This document shows positions 1 to 11,500 of a DNA stretch of 64,000 bases, in pieces (position 1 is the stretch's first letter; the number at the start of each line of letters is the position of its first letter). The notes beneath the pieces were generated by a model, which saw only the letters and a program-made list of their open reading frames with translations, ran no database searches and was not told where the DNA came from. This DNA is from Streptomyces sp. 35G-GA-8. GTDB taxonomy: Bacteria > Actinomycetota > Actinomycetes > Streptomycetales > Streptomycetaceae. The translations under genes and the position numbers were made by a program. The stretch spans positions 242,504-306,503 of the forward strand of contig NZ_JAMHJQ010000003.1 in NCBI RefSeq assembly GCF_023534745.1, written 5' to 3'.

Positions 1-3000
1 GGGCCTGAGCCGGTGGTGTCCGGTGGTCCGGTGTCACTCTCCCCCGGCCGGGCGTCGGTGTCTGCTGGTCCGGTGGTGTGGTGTGTGTCGGCTGTGTCGG
101 ATGTGGCGTTGCGGGCGCAGGCTGCGGGGTTGCGGGTGTTTTTGGAGGAGCGGCCGGAGGTGTCGCCTGCGGATGTGGGGTGGTCGTTGGCGACGACGCG
201 TTCGTTGTTCGATCACCGGGCTGTGGTGGTGGGTGAGGACCGTACGGAACTCCTCACCGGACTCGAAGCACTCGCCCGGGGCGAGGAGGCCCCGCAACTG
301 GTCCAGTCCGACCCGGGGCGCGGCAGGACCGCGTTCCTGTTCTCCGGACAGGGTGCGCAACGCCCGGGTATGGGTGCGGAGTTGTACCGCGCCTACCCCG
401 TCTTCGCCGAGGCATTGGATGAGGTGTGCGGCCATCTCGACACACATCTCGACCGCCCCCTGCGAGAACTGATTTTCTCTTCCCCGGGATCCGACGAGGC
501 GGAGCTGCTTCACCGCACGGCATACGCCCAGCCCGCTCTGTTCGCCCTGGAAACCGCCCTCTACCGGCTCGTCCGGTCCCTGGGTCCCGTTCCCGACTTC
601 CTCATCGGCCACTCGGTGGGGGAGATCAGCGCCGCGCACGCCGCCGGAGTTCTGACACTCCCCGACGCATGCGCTCTTGTCGCCGCCCGTGCCCGGCTCA
701 TGGAGGCCGCGCCCGATTCCGGTGGCATGATCGCGATCGACATCGGCGAGGCGGAGATGCGCGGCTGCCTCGGCGAGTTCGACGGCAGTGCCACCATCGC
801 CGCGGTCAACTCACCCCGGTCCGTGGTGATCTCGGGGGAGGACATGACCGTCGAGAAGGTCGCCGCCTACTGGGAGACACGGGGACGGCGGACCACTCGG
901 CTGCGCGTGAGCCACGCTTTCCACTCCATGATGATGGACGGAGTCCTGGACGAGTTCCGCGCCGTGGCCGGGACCGTTTCCTTCAACGCGCCGGAGATAC
1001 CTGTCATCTCCAATCTGACAGGCAGGCCCGCGGCCGCCGACGAGCTGCGCTCACCCGACTACTGGACCCGCCAACTCCGGGACGCCGTCCGGTTCATGGA
1101 CGGGGTGAACAGTCTGTTCGAGGAGGGTGTGACCACCTTCCTCGAACTCGGTCCCGACGCCACCCTCACCGCTCTGGTCGAGGACTGCGTCACGGGCACC
1201 GGTCCCGCGCCGACCCTGACGTCCGTGCTCCGGCGGGAGAGGCCGGAGACACGCACGCTCGCGACGGCTCTCGCCGAGGCCCATGTCGCCAACACCACCG
1301 TCGCTCGCCCCAGCCTCGGCCATGACGCCGCGAGGGGCCAGGTCGACCTGCCCACGTACCCCTTCCAGCGCCGCCGCTACTGGCTGGAGGGCTCGGACAC
1401 CGTCCGCAGGCCGGCCGGCGGGCGGGGCGGATCCCCGGACCATCCGCTGCTCGGCGCGGGCATCGACCTGGCCGTCACCAGCGACCGCTGGTTCACCCAG
1501 GAACTCTCCGCCGACCGGCCCTGGTTCGTCCGTGAGCACCGTGTCGCCGGGCGCTCCGTGCTGCCCGGCAGCGCGATGGTCGAGTGGGCACTGGCCGCCG
1601 TACGGTCCATGGCCCGTCCCGGGCCCGCCGCCTGGACGCTGCGGGACGTGACCTTCAACGAGTTCCTGCCGTTCCCGGACGACGGGACCTCGCTCACCGT
1701 GCAGGCCCTGGCCGAGGCGACCGGGAGCACGCACCGGGTGCGTTGCCTGAGCCGGCGGGCCGGGCACGGCACCCCGGCCGCACCCGCCGGAGACTGGACC
1801 GAACACGCCACCGTCGCGAGCGCCGGCCCCGGTGAGAGGCCCCGCCCGGCGCCCGCGGCCAGGCCCGGGCCGGACGCGGACATGACCGAGCCGGCCACCG
1901 GGAGTCTGTACGACTCCTTCCGGAGAATCGGCCTCGACTACGGTCCGGCCTATCGCGCGCTGCGCCGGGTCCGGGTCGACGGAGACCGCGCGCACGCGCT
2001 GATCGTCGCCGACGAAGCCACCCGCGACCGGGACACCTATCTGCTGCACCCGGTCGTACTCGACGCCTGCTTCCAACTGGTGGTGGCGTTCACCGCCGAC
2101 GACGACACACTGCGCGTACCCGTCGCCGTCGACCGGATCGATGTCTACGGGCCGCTCCCGGCCCGGGTCGAGTGCCAGGCCCACCGGCGTGGCACGACGG
2201 CCCCCGGCGAGGTGTCGCTGGACCTGGAGGTGTCCTCGGAGGACGGGGAAGTCCTGGCGACCGTCGAGGGGTTGCGCTTCCGCGCGGTGCCCCGTTCCGT
2301 GCTCGGTGCGATGACGACCCCGGCTCCCCGCCGCTACGCGCTGACCTGGGAGCCCCGGCCCGACGCGCCGGGGACCGCGCTCGCCCCCCGTACGCGGACC
2401 GGCGGCTGGCTCGTGTGTGGAACCGACCCCGGGGCGACCGTCTCCTGGTGCGACCGGCTGGCCGCGCTCGGCATCGCGGCCACCGCCGTGGTCACCGGCG
2501 CCACCGCACCGCCCGCGGACTCCGGCGCCCTGCACGTGGACGCCGTCTCGGACAGCGACGTGCGGGCCATGCTCGACACCGTACGCGGCGACACGGACCA
2601 GCCCCTCGCCGGACTGATCCTCCTCGCGGAGCCCACCGACGCGGGAGCCGACGAGGTCGTCGAGGCCACATACCGGCTGGCCCACCGGACCACCACGCTG
2701 CTCGCCGGCTTCCTGCGGGCCTTCGCCGCCGGACGCCCCGAGATCGTCATCTGCTCGGCGGGTGCGGCGGTGCCGGACGGCGACAGCGCGGCTGCCGGTG
2801 GCGTGGCTGCCGGCGGCACGGGAGCCGACGGCCGGGCGCCCGAGCTCGCACCGTCCGTCCTGACCGCCCTGACCCGGTCGGTCATCGCCGAATACCCGGA
2901 CCTGACCTGCGTACAGATCGATCTCGCCCCCGCGGCCCCGATGCCCGCCCCCGCCGAGATCCTCGACCAGGTGTCGGCGCTCGGCGGTTCGGGTCATCTC

Positions 3001-4287
3001 GCGGTGCGCGACGGACAGTGGTACGAGGCCCGCCTGCGCGACGAGGGACACGACGCGACTCCGACCGGCGGGACACCACGGACCACCGCACAGGATCCGG
3101 TGCTGGTCCGAGGCGGCGCCACCTATCTGATCACCGGCGGTCTGGGCGGCCTCGGTCTGGCCACCGCCCGCCATCTGGCCGGCAAGGGAGCGGAGTGCCT
3201 GCTGCTCGTCGGCCGTACGCTGCCCGCCGCGACACCGCCCGAGGTGGCGGCGCTGCGGGCGCGCGGGGTCCGGGTCGAACTCCGGGCCGTCGACGTGGCG
3301 GACACCGCCGGGGTCGAACGTGTCCTGGCGTACGCGCACAGCGAACTGCCGCCGCTGCGCGGGGTCGTGCACGCGGCCGGGATCAACGCCGAGGGCGTCC
3401 TGGAGCGCGCCGACTGGTCGGAGCTCAGCAGGGTGATGGACCCGAAGGTCAAGGGTGCCTGGAATCTGCATCGCCTCACACGGGATCTCGACCTCGACTT
3501 CTTCGTCCTCTACTCGGCCCTGGGAGCGCTGATCGGCCTGACCGGGCAGCCCGGCTATCTGATGGCGAACACCTTCCTGGACGCGCTCGCGGGCCACCGT
3601 CGGCGCCAAGGGCTGCCCGCCCTCAGCGTGGGCTGGGGAGCGTGGGCTGACACGGGCATGGCGGTCGACGGGGGCCTCGTGGAGCGGTTCGCGGACTCGG
3701 GCATCCACGGCATGCCGGCCGACGAGGCCCTGCGTGCCCTCGACCTCGTCTCCGCGGACGGACCCGCACACATCGCGCTGGCCGCCGTCGACTGGCGGCG
3801 GTACGTGGCCGCCGGCGGTCGACGGCTTCCGGACACGCTGCTCGGCGACATCGTGCCGCTCGGCCCGTCCTCGGCGGCCGACAGCGGGACGGGGACCGAC
3901 ACCGTGACGGCCACCGACAGCGGGCCCGGCCTGGCCGAACTGGTCCTCACCCGGCCCGAGGAGGCACACGAGGTCGCCCTCGACCAACTGCTCGACCTGG
4001 TGGCCGTGCTCCTCGGGATGTCCGCGAAGGAGCGGGACGCGTTGCGGCCCACCTTCCGTTACAAGCACCTCAACGAACTGGGCTTCGACTCACTGACCAC
4101 GATCCGGCTCCGCAACCGGCTCCGCGCCGACTTCTCCGCCGATGTGCCGGCGGACTACCTCTTCGGAGGCGGTACGGCCCTGGAGATCGCCGGGCTGATC
4201 TGCCGGCAGCTGACGACCATGAGCGTGCTCGCCACCGACGACGACGTGCTGGACGACGGCGCGGAGACCGAGGTGCTGACGCTGTGA
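1..4287 (+). CDS. Modular type I polyketide synthase, C-terminal part (AT-DH-KR-ACP), truncated by the left edge
   Basis: The frame is open through base 1, so the KS and real start lie outside the window; the GTG at 13 is internal. Counting from that codon there is a KS-AT linker, an AT (about 105-400) with GHSVGE and HAFH, the malonyl-CoA signature, a DH (about 475-760) with HRVAGRSVLP (intact HxxxGxxxxP) and LDACFQ, a KR (about 1035-1245) with TGGLGGLG and an active-site GQPGYLMAN, and an ACP (about 1320-1395) with LGFDSL. No ER is present, so the module should leave a double bond. The KR lacks the LDD motif of B-type KRs. The protein ends in an acidic tail (DDDVLDDGAETEV), the kind of short motif that TubC-type docking domains bind, and the next two NRPSs begin with such domains. 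The stop overlaps a possible GTG start of the next gene (GTGA). Confidence 0.95.
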   Translation, partial: GPEPVVSGGPVSLSPGRASVSAGPVVWCVSAVSDVALRAQAAGLRVFLEERPEVSPADVGWSLATTRSLFDHRAVVVGEDRTELLTGLEALARGEEAPQLVQSDPGRGRTAFLFSGQGAQRPGMGAELYRAYPVFAEALDEVCGHLDTHLDRPLRELIFSSPGSDEAELLHRTAYAQPALFALETALYRLVRSLGPVPDFLIGHSVGEISAAHAAGVLTLPDACALVAARARLMEAAPDSGGMIAIDIGEAEMRGCLGEFDGSATIAAVNSPRSVVISGEDMTVEKVAAYWETRGRRTTRLRVSHAFHSMMMDGVLDEFRAVAGTVSFNAPEIPVISNLTGRPAAADELRSPDYWTRQLRDAVRFMDGVNSLFEEGVTTFLELGPDATLTALVEDCVTGTGPAPTLTSVLRRERPETRTLATALAEAHVANTTVARPSLGHDAARGQVDLPTYPFQRRRYWLEGSDTVRRPAGGRGGSPDHPLLGAGIDLAVTSDRWFTQELSADRPWFVREHRVAGRSVLPGSAMVEWALAAVRSMARPGPAAWTLRDVTFNEFLPFPDDGTSLTVQALAEATGSTHRVRCLSRRAGHGTPAAPAGDWTEHATVASAGPGERPRPAPAARPGPDADMTEPATGSLYDSFRRIGLDYGPAYRALRRVRVDGDRAHALIVADEATRDRDTYLLHPVVLDACFQLVVAFTADDDTLRVPVAVDRIDVYGPLPARVECQAHRRGTTAPGEVSLDLEVSSEDGEVLATVEGLRFRAVPRSVLGAMTTPAPRRYALTWEPRPDAPGTALAPRTRTGGWLVCGTDPGATVSWCDRLAALGIAATAVVTGATAPPADSGALHVDAVSDSDVRAMLDTVRGDTDQPLAGLILLAEPTDAGADEVVEATYRLAHRTTTLLAGFLRAFAAGRPEIVICSAGAAVPDGDSAAAGGVAAGGTGADGRAPELAPSVLTALTRSVIAEYPDLTCVQIDLAPAAPMPAPAEILDQVSALGGSGHLAVRDGQWYEARLRDEGHDATPTGGTPRTTAQDPVLVRGGATYLITGGLGGLGLATARHLAGKGAECLLLVGRTLPAATPPEVAALRARGVRVELRAVDVADTAGVERVLAYAHSELPPLRGVVHAAGINAEGVLERADWSELSRVMDPKVKGAWNLHRLTRDLDLDFFVLYSALGALIGLTGQPGYLMANTFLDALAGHRRRQGLPALSVGWGAWADTGMAVDGGLVERFADSGIHGMPADEALRALDLVSADGPAHIALAAVDWRRYVAAGGRRLPDTLLGDIVPLGPSSAADSGTGTDTVTATDSGPGLAELVLTRPEEAHEVALDQLLDLVAVLLGMSAKERDALRPTFRYKHLNELGFDSLTTIRLRNRLRADFSADVPADYLFGGGTALEIAGLICRQLTTMSVLATDDDVLDDGAETEVLTL

Positions 4288-4349
4288 CCGCCCCGGCACC
4301 ACCTCGACTGCCCTATGACTCGTCAACTGGCGGACAAGGAGAAACCGCT

Positions 4350-7300
4350 GTGTCCGAAAGCGGATCCCATTCGGTCCCTTCCCTCCTCGACGACCTCGCC
4401 CGGGCCGGCATCAGACTGCGGCTCGCACCGGGGGACCGGATCGAGGTGATCGCCCCCAAGGGAGGGCTCACCGGCGATCTCCGGGAGCGGATCGGTCAGC
4501 TCAAGCGGGAGCTCATCGCCTGGCTCGACGGCGCCAGGACCCGCCGGGAGCAGGAGGCCGAGCTGCCCGTCGTGACACCGGACGAGCAGCGTCTCCACGA
4601 GCCGTTCGCCCCGTCGGACCTCCAGATGTCGTTCATCATGGGCGGCAGGGAGGGGTTCGAGTACTACGTACGGCCCCACCAGTACATGGAGTACGACCTC
4701 GCCGAGGCGGACCCCGGGCGCCTGGAGAAGGCGCTCAACCAGGAACTGGAGTTCCAGCGGCGGAATCTGGTCGTGGTCCGGGAGGATCTGCGGCTCCAGA
4801 CGGTACGGGACCCGGGTCCCGCCCATATCGAGGTGTTCGACGTCCGTCACCTGGACGCGGCGCGGGCACAGGCGCACATCGAGCGGGTCCGCGACTCGAT
4901 GACGCGACGGGAGCCCGTGCACGACCGCTGGCCCTGGGTGGACATGCGGCTCAGCCTGCTGCCGGACGACACCGCCAAGCTCCACTACAACAACAACAAC
5001 CTCTTCAGCGACGCCCCGGCGACCCTGCGGTTCATCAGCGCCGTGCTGCGGCGCTACGAGAACCCCGGGGAGTCCCCGCCCGAACTGGAGATCAGCTATC
5101 GGGACTGTGTGCTCGCCCTGGCCGAGCTGGAGGAGTCCCCGCTCGGCCAGGCGTCGAAGAAGTACTGGACCGACCGGATCGCCGGCTGGCCCGCCGCACC
5201 GGAGATACCGCTCGCGGCCGGCGCCGACCCACGACGGCGCTCCCGGCTGGAACGCCGGGAACTGCTCTTCCCCGCCGACGTCTGGGCCTCGCTCAAGGAG
5301 AAGGCCGCCGCCCGCAATCTCACCACGACCAATGTGCTGTGCGGCGTCCACGCCGAGGTCCTGGCGTTCTGGAGCGGGTCGCGCCACTTCCTGCTCAACA
5401 ACATGATCACCCACCGGCTCCCCCTGCATCCCCGGATGAGCGAGGTGTTCGGCAACTTCGCCTCCCTCTACCCGCTGGAGATCGACTGGCGGCACGAGGA
5501 GGGCTTCGAGGACCGGGTCCGCCGCCTCCAGGCGCAGGTGCTCTCCGACGTCGAACACATCTACTGGAGCGGTGTGAAGGTGCTCCAGGCGCTCAACCAG
5601 CACCGCCGCACCCCGGGCAAGGCCGTATGCCCGTACGCGGTCGGCAGCGCGCTGTTCGTCGGAGCGGCCGAACGTCCCGTGCACAGCCTGCTGGAAACCC
5701 CGCAGACACTCATCGACTGCGAGTTCTGGGATCTGCGGGACGGCAGTCTGTGGGTCATCTGGGACGTCATCGAGGACATGTTCCCGCCCGGACTCGTCGA
5801 TGCCATGCAGGAGGCCTACCGCGACATCGTCATGCGGCTCGCCGAGAGCGACGAGGCATGGCGGGAACGCGCCTTCGACCCGCTCCCGGACGCGCAGCGC
5901 GCCCGGCGCGCGGCACTCAACGCCCCGTCCGGGCCGGTGCCCCCGGGACTGCTGCACGACTCCCTCGCCCGGCAGCGGGCCCGGCGTCCGGGCCGCCCCG
6001 CCGTGGTGACCGCCGACCGCACCCTCACCTACGACGCGCTCGCCGGATGCGCCGAGCGGATCGCCAGGACGCTCCGTGAGTCCGGTGTCATGCCCGGCGA
6101 CCTCGTCGCCGTCGCGGCGCCGCCGGGCTGGGAGCAGATCGCGTCGGTGCTCGGCGTGCTGACCGCCGACGCGGCCTATGTGCCGGTCGACCCCGACTGG
6201 CCGCCGGACCGGCTCCGTTATCTGCTCCAGGACACCGGTGCCACCGCCGTCCTCACCAGCGGGGCCCGGCTGGAGGCGCTCACCGCGCTCACGGGCGTGC
6301 CCGTACTGGCCGTCGACCCACCGGAAGCCGGTGAGGCCGGACACGCCCGGGCGGCGGCGGCGCCGGAGACGACCCGGCGGCCGGGCGACCTCGCCTATGT
6401 CATCTACACATCGGGCTCCACGGGCCGCCCCAAGGGAGCGATGCTCGACCACCGCGGGCCGCTCAACACCGTCACCGAGATCAACCGCCGCTACGGCGTG
6501 ACCTCCGACGACGTGCTCTTCGGCATCTCCTCGCTCTGGTTCGACCTGTCGGTCTACGACATCTTCGGCGCCCTGGACGCCGGCGCCGCGCTCGTGCTCG
6601 CCGAACCCGGCCGGCCCGACCCCGCCGCCTGGACCCGTACCGTACGGGAGCGGGGGGTCACGGTCTGGAACTCCGTGCCCGCCCTCATGCAGCTCTTCGT
6701 GGAGGAGGCCGAGGGAGCGGGACTGCGGTTCCCCGGACTGCGCACGGTCCTGCTGAGCGGCGACTGGATCCCGGTCGGACTCCCGGACCGGATCCGCGCG
6801 ATCGCGCCCAACGCCCGGGTGATCAGCCTCGGCGGCGCCACCGAGGCATCGATCTGGTCCATCTGCTACCCCGTCGACCGGACCGACCCGGACTGGACGA
6901 GCATCCCCTACGGGAAACCGCTCGCCAACCAGAGCTGGCACATCCTCGACGAACTCGGCCGGGACGTCCCGGAGCGGGTCACGGGACAGCTCTTCATCGG
7001 CGGCGAGGGCGTCGCCCTCGGATATCTGGGGGACGCCGAGAAGACCGCGTCCGCCTTCGTGTCCCACCCCCTCACCGGCGAACGGCTGTACCGCACCGGC
7101 GACCTCGGGCGCCTTCTTCCCAGCGGAGACATCGAGTTCCTCGGCCGGATGGACTTCCAGGTGAAGATCCAGGGATTCCGCGTCGAACCGGGCGAGGTCG
7201 AGCACGCGCTGCTGGACCTCCCGGACATCGGGCAGGCGGCCGTCGTGGCACGCGGGACCGACTCCGGTAAACAACTGGCGGCCTTCGTGACGGCCAAGGA

Positions 7301-8561
7301 GGGCTGCCCCGCGCCGGTGCCGTCAGAGATACGGGCCGCCCTCACCGAGCGACTGGTCGGCTATATGGTGCCCAGCCATGTCGCCGTCCTCGAACGCCTG
7401 CCACTGACCTCGAACGGCAAACTGGACCGTACGGCCCTGGAGGCCCTGAGCCCGGCCGACATCGACGGCGGGTACCTCCCCGCCGAACCGGGGACCGCCA
7501 CCGAACGCACCCTGGTGGACATCTGGCAGTCGGTTCTGGCGCGCGAGCCGATCGGGGTGCACGACGACTTCTTCGACCTGGGCGGCCAGTCCTTCACCGC
7601 GCTGCGGGTCATCGGACAGATCGTCCGCCGGCTGGGACACCGCGTCCCGCTGGGCACGCTGCTTGAGCGGCCCACCGTCGCCGGACTGGCCGACTGGCTC
7701 GACACCCGGCGGAGCGACTGGACTCCGCTGGTCCAGCTGCGGTCGTCCGACGGCGACGGGAATCCCTGGTTCTTCGTCCATCCGGCCGGCGGTAACGTGC
7801 TGTGCTACCGGTCGTTGGCCGAAGCACGCGACCGGCCGTTCTTCGCGTTCCAGGCACCGGGCCCCGCCACCGGCCAGGAGCCGGTGGACAGCGTGCCCGA
7901 GCTGGCCGCTCTCTACGTCGCGGCGCTGACGGACGTCCGGCCGCGAGGCCCGTACCGGATCGGCGGCTGGTCCTCGGGCGCCGTGATCGCGGCCGAGGTG
8001 GTCCGGCTGCTGGAGGCGCGCGGCGACCGGGTCGAGCGGCTGGCGGTGATCGACTCTCCCGCGCCGGTGGCGCCGCGCGCGAACGCCGACGAGACGCAAC
8101 TGCTGCTCTGGTTCCTCGAAGACCTCGACATCGGCTTCGACCCGGGCGCCCCCGGCGCCGCGGAACTGGCCGGGCCCGAGGGACCCCCGGTGGCGGTACG
8201 GCTCGGCCGCGCGCTCGACGCGCTGCGTGACCGGGGCCTCCCCGACACCGGACTCGACCGGGATGAACTCGCCGACACCTTCGTGGTGTTCCGTGCCGTC
8301 GTGGAGGGCTGTGACCGCTACACCGCGTCGCCGGTCGCCGCCGACATCACGGTGCTGCGGGCCCGCGACGGCCAGGTCGGCGAGTTCGCCGGCCACCCCT
8401 TCGCGGCGGCCCCCGACTGGGGCTGGTCCGCGCTCACGACCGGTGCCGTGGACAGCCTGAGCGTTCCCGGCACCCACCACACACTGCTCGTCGGCGCGTC
8501 GGCGGACATCGTCGCCGACGCCCTGGACAGCACGCCGTACCGCGGGCGGCGGGCCCGGTGA
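4350..8561 (+). CDS. NRPS: TubC docking - Cy - A(Cys) - PCP - TE
   Basis: Non-ribosomal peptide synthetase of about 1403 aa that activates cysteine and ends in a thioesterase. I chose the GTG at 4350 because AAGGAGA lies 7 bases upstream and the docking domain begins right after it; the GTG at 4284, overlapping the previous stop, is the alternative. Domains: TubC-type docking (about 5-58), heterocyclisation (Cy, about 85-520), adenylation (about 535-1025) with YTSGSTGRPKG and NGKLD, PCP with DLGGQS (about 1075), and TE with GWSSG (about 1206) and a C-terminal His (about 1376). Specificity positions read D-L-Y-N-L-S-L-I-W, the classic cysteine code. The Cy catalytic stretch reads NNLFSD instead of DxxxxD, so the first Asp is missing and the later Ser is Ala. 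It may therefore condense without cyclising, or depend on another Cy domain. Confidence 0.93.
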   Translation: MSESGSHSVPSLLDDLARAGIRLRLAPGDRIEVIAPKGGLTGDLRERIGQLKRELIAWLDGARTRREQEAELPVVTPDEQRLHEPFAPSDLQMSFIMGGREGFEYYVRPHQYMEYDLAEADPGRLEKALNQELEFQRRNLVVVREDLRLQTVRDPGPAHIEVFDVRHLDAARAQAHIERVRDSMTRREPVHDRWPWVDMRLSLLPDDTAKLHYNNNNLFSDAPATLRFISAVLRRYENPGESPPELEISYRDCVLALAELEESPLGQASKKYWTDRIAGWPAAPEIPLAAGADPRRRSRLERRELLFPADVWASLKEKAAARNLTTTNVLCGVHAEVLAFWSGSRHFLLNNMITHRLPLHPRMSEVFGNFASLYPLEIDWRHEEGFEDRVRRLQAQVLSDVEHIYWSGVKVLQALNQHRRTPGKAVCPYAVGSALFVGAAERPVHSLLETPQTLIDCEFWDLRDGSLWVIWDVIEDMFPPGLVDAMQEAYRDIVMRLAESDEAWRERAFDPLPDAQRARRAALNAPSGPVPPGLLHDSLARQRARRPGRPAVVTADRTLTYDALAGCAERIARTLRESGVMPGDLVAVAAPPGWEQIASVLGVLTADAAYVPVDPDWPPDRLRYLLQDTGATAVLTSGARLEALTALTGVPVLAVDPPEAGEAGHARAAAAPETTRRPGDLAYVIYTSGSTGRPKGAMLDHRGPLNTVTEINRRYGVTSDDVLFGISSLWFDLSVYDIFGALDAGAALVLAEPGRPDPAAWTRTVRERGVTVWNSVPALMQLFVEEAEGAGLRFPGLRTVLLSGDWIPVGLPDRIRAIAPNARVISLGGATEASIWSICYPVDRTDPDWTSIPYGKPLANQSWHILDELGRDVPERVTGQLFIGGEGVALGYLGDAEKTASAFVSHPLTGERLYRTGDLGRLLPSGDIEFLGRMDFQVKIQGFRVEPGEVEHALLDLPDIGQAAVVARGTDSGKQLAAFVTAKEGCPAPVPSEIRAALTERLVGYMVPSHVAVLERLPLTSNGKLDRTALEALSPADIDGGYLPAEPGTATERTLVDIWQSVLAREPIGVHDDFFDLGGQSFTALRVIGQIVRRLGHRVPLGTLLERPTVAGLADWLDTRRSDWTPLVQLRSSDGDGNPWFFVHPAGGNVLCYRSLAEARDRPFFAFQAPGPATGQEPVDSVPELAALYVAALTDVRPRGPYRIGGWSSGAVIAAEVVRLLEARGDRVERLAVIDSPAPVAPRANADETQLLLWFLEDLDIGFDPGAPGAAELAGPEGPPVAVRLGRALDALRDRGLPDTGLDRDELADTFVVFRAVVEGCDRYTASPVAADITVLRARDGQVGEFAGHPFAAAPDWGWSALTTGAVDSLSVPGTHHTLLVGASADIVADALDSTPYRGRRAR

Positions 8562-8593
8562 CCGCGTCGGCGCGAGACGGAGGAGGACCCACG

Positions 8594-11500
8594 GTGACGG
8601 TGACTCAGGAACTGCTCGGCGAACTGCGCACGCGCGGCATCAAGCTGCGGCTGACCGACGGCCGACTGGACGTGGTGGCCCCGGCCGGCGCGCTGACCGC
8701 GCGGCTGCGGGACGAACTGCGCGAGCGGCGCGACGATCTCGTCGCGATGCTCAGCGATGTGGCGGCGAGCCCGGACGAGGGCGCCGTCGTGCCCCGGCCC
8801 GCCGACCGCCACGAACCCTTCCCGCTCACCGACATCCAGCACGCCTACTGGGTCGGCCGCGGGTCCGCGGTCGAACTCGGCGGCGTCTCCACCCACATCT
8901 ACTTCGAACTCGAACGCGCGGGGTTGGACCAGGACCGGCTGGAGACCAGTCTCCGGGCGGTCATCGCCCGCCACGACATGCTCCGCGCGGTCATCGGCCC
9001 CGACGGCACGCAGCGCGTTCTGCCGGAGGTCCCCGCGTACCGGATTCCCGTCGCCGATCTGCGCGGCCTGGTGACCGAGAAGCAGGAGCAGGAGATCCTG
9101 CGCACCCGGGACGAGATGGACCACCAGGTCCTGCCCGCCGACCGCTGGCCGCTGTTCGACATCCGCGCCTCCCGGCTCGGGGACGATCGTCTACGCCTCC
9201 ACATCAGCCTCGACACCCTGATCCTCGACGGCTACAGCATGTATCTGCTGTTCCAGGACTGGCGCCGCTTCTACGAGGACGCCGACTGGTCGCCGGAGCC
9301 GCTGGACCTCTCCTACCGCGACCATGTGCTGGCCGAGGCGGCGGCGCAGGAGGGCCCCCGCTACCGGGCGGCGGAGAAGTACTGGCTCGACCGGCTGCCC
9401 GAGCTGCCGCCGGCGCCGGCCCTGCCGCTCGCCGTGCCGCCCGGCACGATCGGCCGGCCCGAGTTCGGCCATCGCGGCGGACGGCTGCCGGCCGCGCGGT
9501 GGACAGCCGTCAAGGAGTCCGCCCGGCGGTTCGGGGTCACCCCGTCCGCCGTGCTGATGACCGCCTACGCCGATGTGCTGCGGACCTGGTCGAGCGAGCC
9601 TGACTTCACACTCGACCTGACCCTGTTCAACCGCCCGCAGTCCCATCCGCGCATGGGCGAACTCATCGGCGACTTCACCTCCGTCACCCTCCTCGCGCTG
9701 CCGGCCGGCCAGGGCGAGGCGTTCGCCTCCCGGGTGCGGCGGCTCCAGCGGCGGCTCATGCGGGATCTGGAGCACCCCGAGTTCAGCGGTGTCCGGGTGT
9801 TGCGCGAACGGTCCCGCCGCCTGGGCGGCGGGCCCGGTGCCTCGATGCCGGTCGTCTTCACCAGCGCGCTGGTGCTGGGGACCGGCGGCGAGGACCCGTC
9901 GGAGGGCATCCGCTTCTTCGGGGACGAGATGTACGGCATCACCCAGACCCCCCAGGTGTGGCTGGACCATCAGGTGACCGAGGAGCGGGGCGACCTGCTG
10001 TTCAACTGGGACGCCGTCGAGGCGCTCTTCCCCGCCGGTCTCCTGGACGACATGTTCGACGCCTACCGCGCCACCCTGGACCGGCTCGCCACGGACCCCG
10101 GGGCGTGGACGGAGCCGGCGACAGCGCCCGCGCTGCCCGAGTGGCAGCTCGCGGAGCGCCGCGCCGCCAATGACACCGGTGCGCCGATCCCGCCCCGCAC
10201 GCTCGGCGAACTCGTCGTGTCACGGGCCCGCACATGTCCCGACGCGACCGCGGTGATCGACGAGCACGGCGAGCACGGCTACCGCGAGGTCATGGCCGCC
10301 GCGGCGAGGCTGGCCCACCGGCTGGTCGAACTGGGCGCCACGCGGGACACGCTGATCGGTGTCGTACTCGACCGGGGCGTGGACCAGATCGTCGCCGTGC
10401 TCGCCGTCGCCCTCTCGGGCGCCGCGTATCTGCCGGTCAGCCCGGACTGGCCGACCGCACGGCGACGGCTGCTGCTGGAGCGCGGCGGGGCACGGATCGT
10501 GGTGACGGACCCCGAAGCACGCGACGAGCTCGACTGGCCGGCCGGCGTCCACCTCGTCACCGCGGCGGATCCCGAGGTGACCGCCGCGGGCACCGAACCC
10601 CCGGAGGTCGATGTCCGTCCGGACGACCTGGCCTACGTGATCTTCACCTCCGGGTCGACCGGACAGCCGAAGGGCGTGATGATCGACCATCAGGCCGCGG
10701 CCAACACCCTCCAGGACATGAACGAGCGGTTCGCGGTGGGTCCGGACGACCGGGTGCTCGCCCTGTCGTCGCTGAGCTTCGACCTCTCGGTCTACGACGT
10801 GTTCGGCGCGCTCGCGGCCGGAGCGGCGGTGGTCGTGCCGGCCCGCGGCCACGGGCACGATCCGCTGCACTGGGACGAACTGGTACGGCGCCACGGCGTG
10901 ACGGTCTGGAACTCGGTCCCCGCCCTGATGCGGGCATGGACCGAGGCCCGCGCCACGGGAGGGAAGGACGGCGGGGGCGAGTCGAGTGTCCGGCTCGTCC
11001 TGCTCAGCGGCGACTGGATCCCCGTCACCCTTCCCGCCGCGGTCCGCGCGGGGCATCCCCGGGCGGAGGTGGTGAGCCTGGGAGGCGCCACGGAGGCGTC
11101 CATCTGGTCCGTGCACCATCCGATCGGGGACGTGCCACCGGAATGGACGCGGATCCCGTACGGCAAGCCCCTCGCCAACCAGACGCTGCACGTGCTCGAC
11201 AAGCACCTCGAACCGTGCCCGGTGTGGACCACGGGGGAGATCTGCATCGGCGGGGTGGGCGTGGCCCGGGGCTACTGGGGCGCGCCCGAGCTGACCGCAG
11301 AGCGCTTCGTCGTCCATCCGCTGACCGGCGAACGGCTGTATCGGACCGGGGATCTCGGGCGCTATCTGCCGGGCGGGGACATCGACTTCCTCGGCCGCGC
11401 GGACTTCCAGGTGAAACTCAACGGATACCGCGTCGAGCTCGGCGAGATCGAGGCGGCGCTGCGCTCCGCCCCCGGCGTCGCCGACGCCCTGGTGGGGGTG

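Noticed and set aside
4284-4349. GTG at 4284 as start of the first NRPS (GTGA overlap with the PKS stop)
   Set aside because: The GTG at 4350 has a good AAGGAGA site and fits the docking-domain start; the 22 extra residues look like no domain. It remains possible.
1051-7274. Long minus-strand frames opposite the left PKS and first NRPS (to 4068 and 4323-7274)
   Set aside because: No family motif, odd composition; the plus strand carries well-conserved AT, DH, KR, Cy and A domains.
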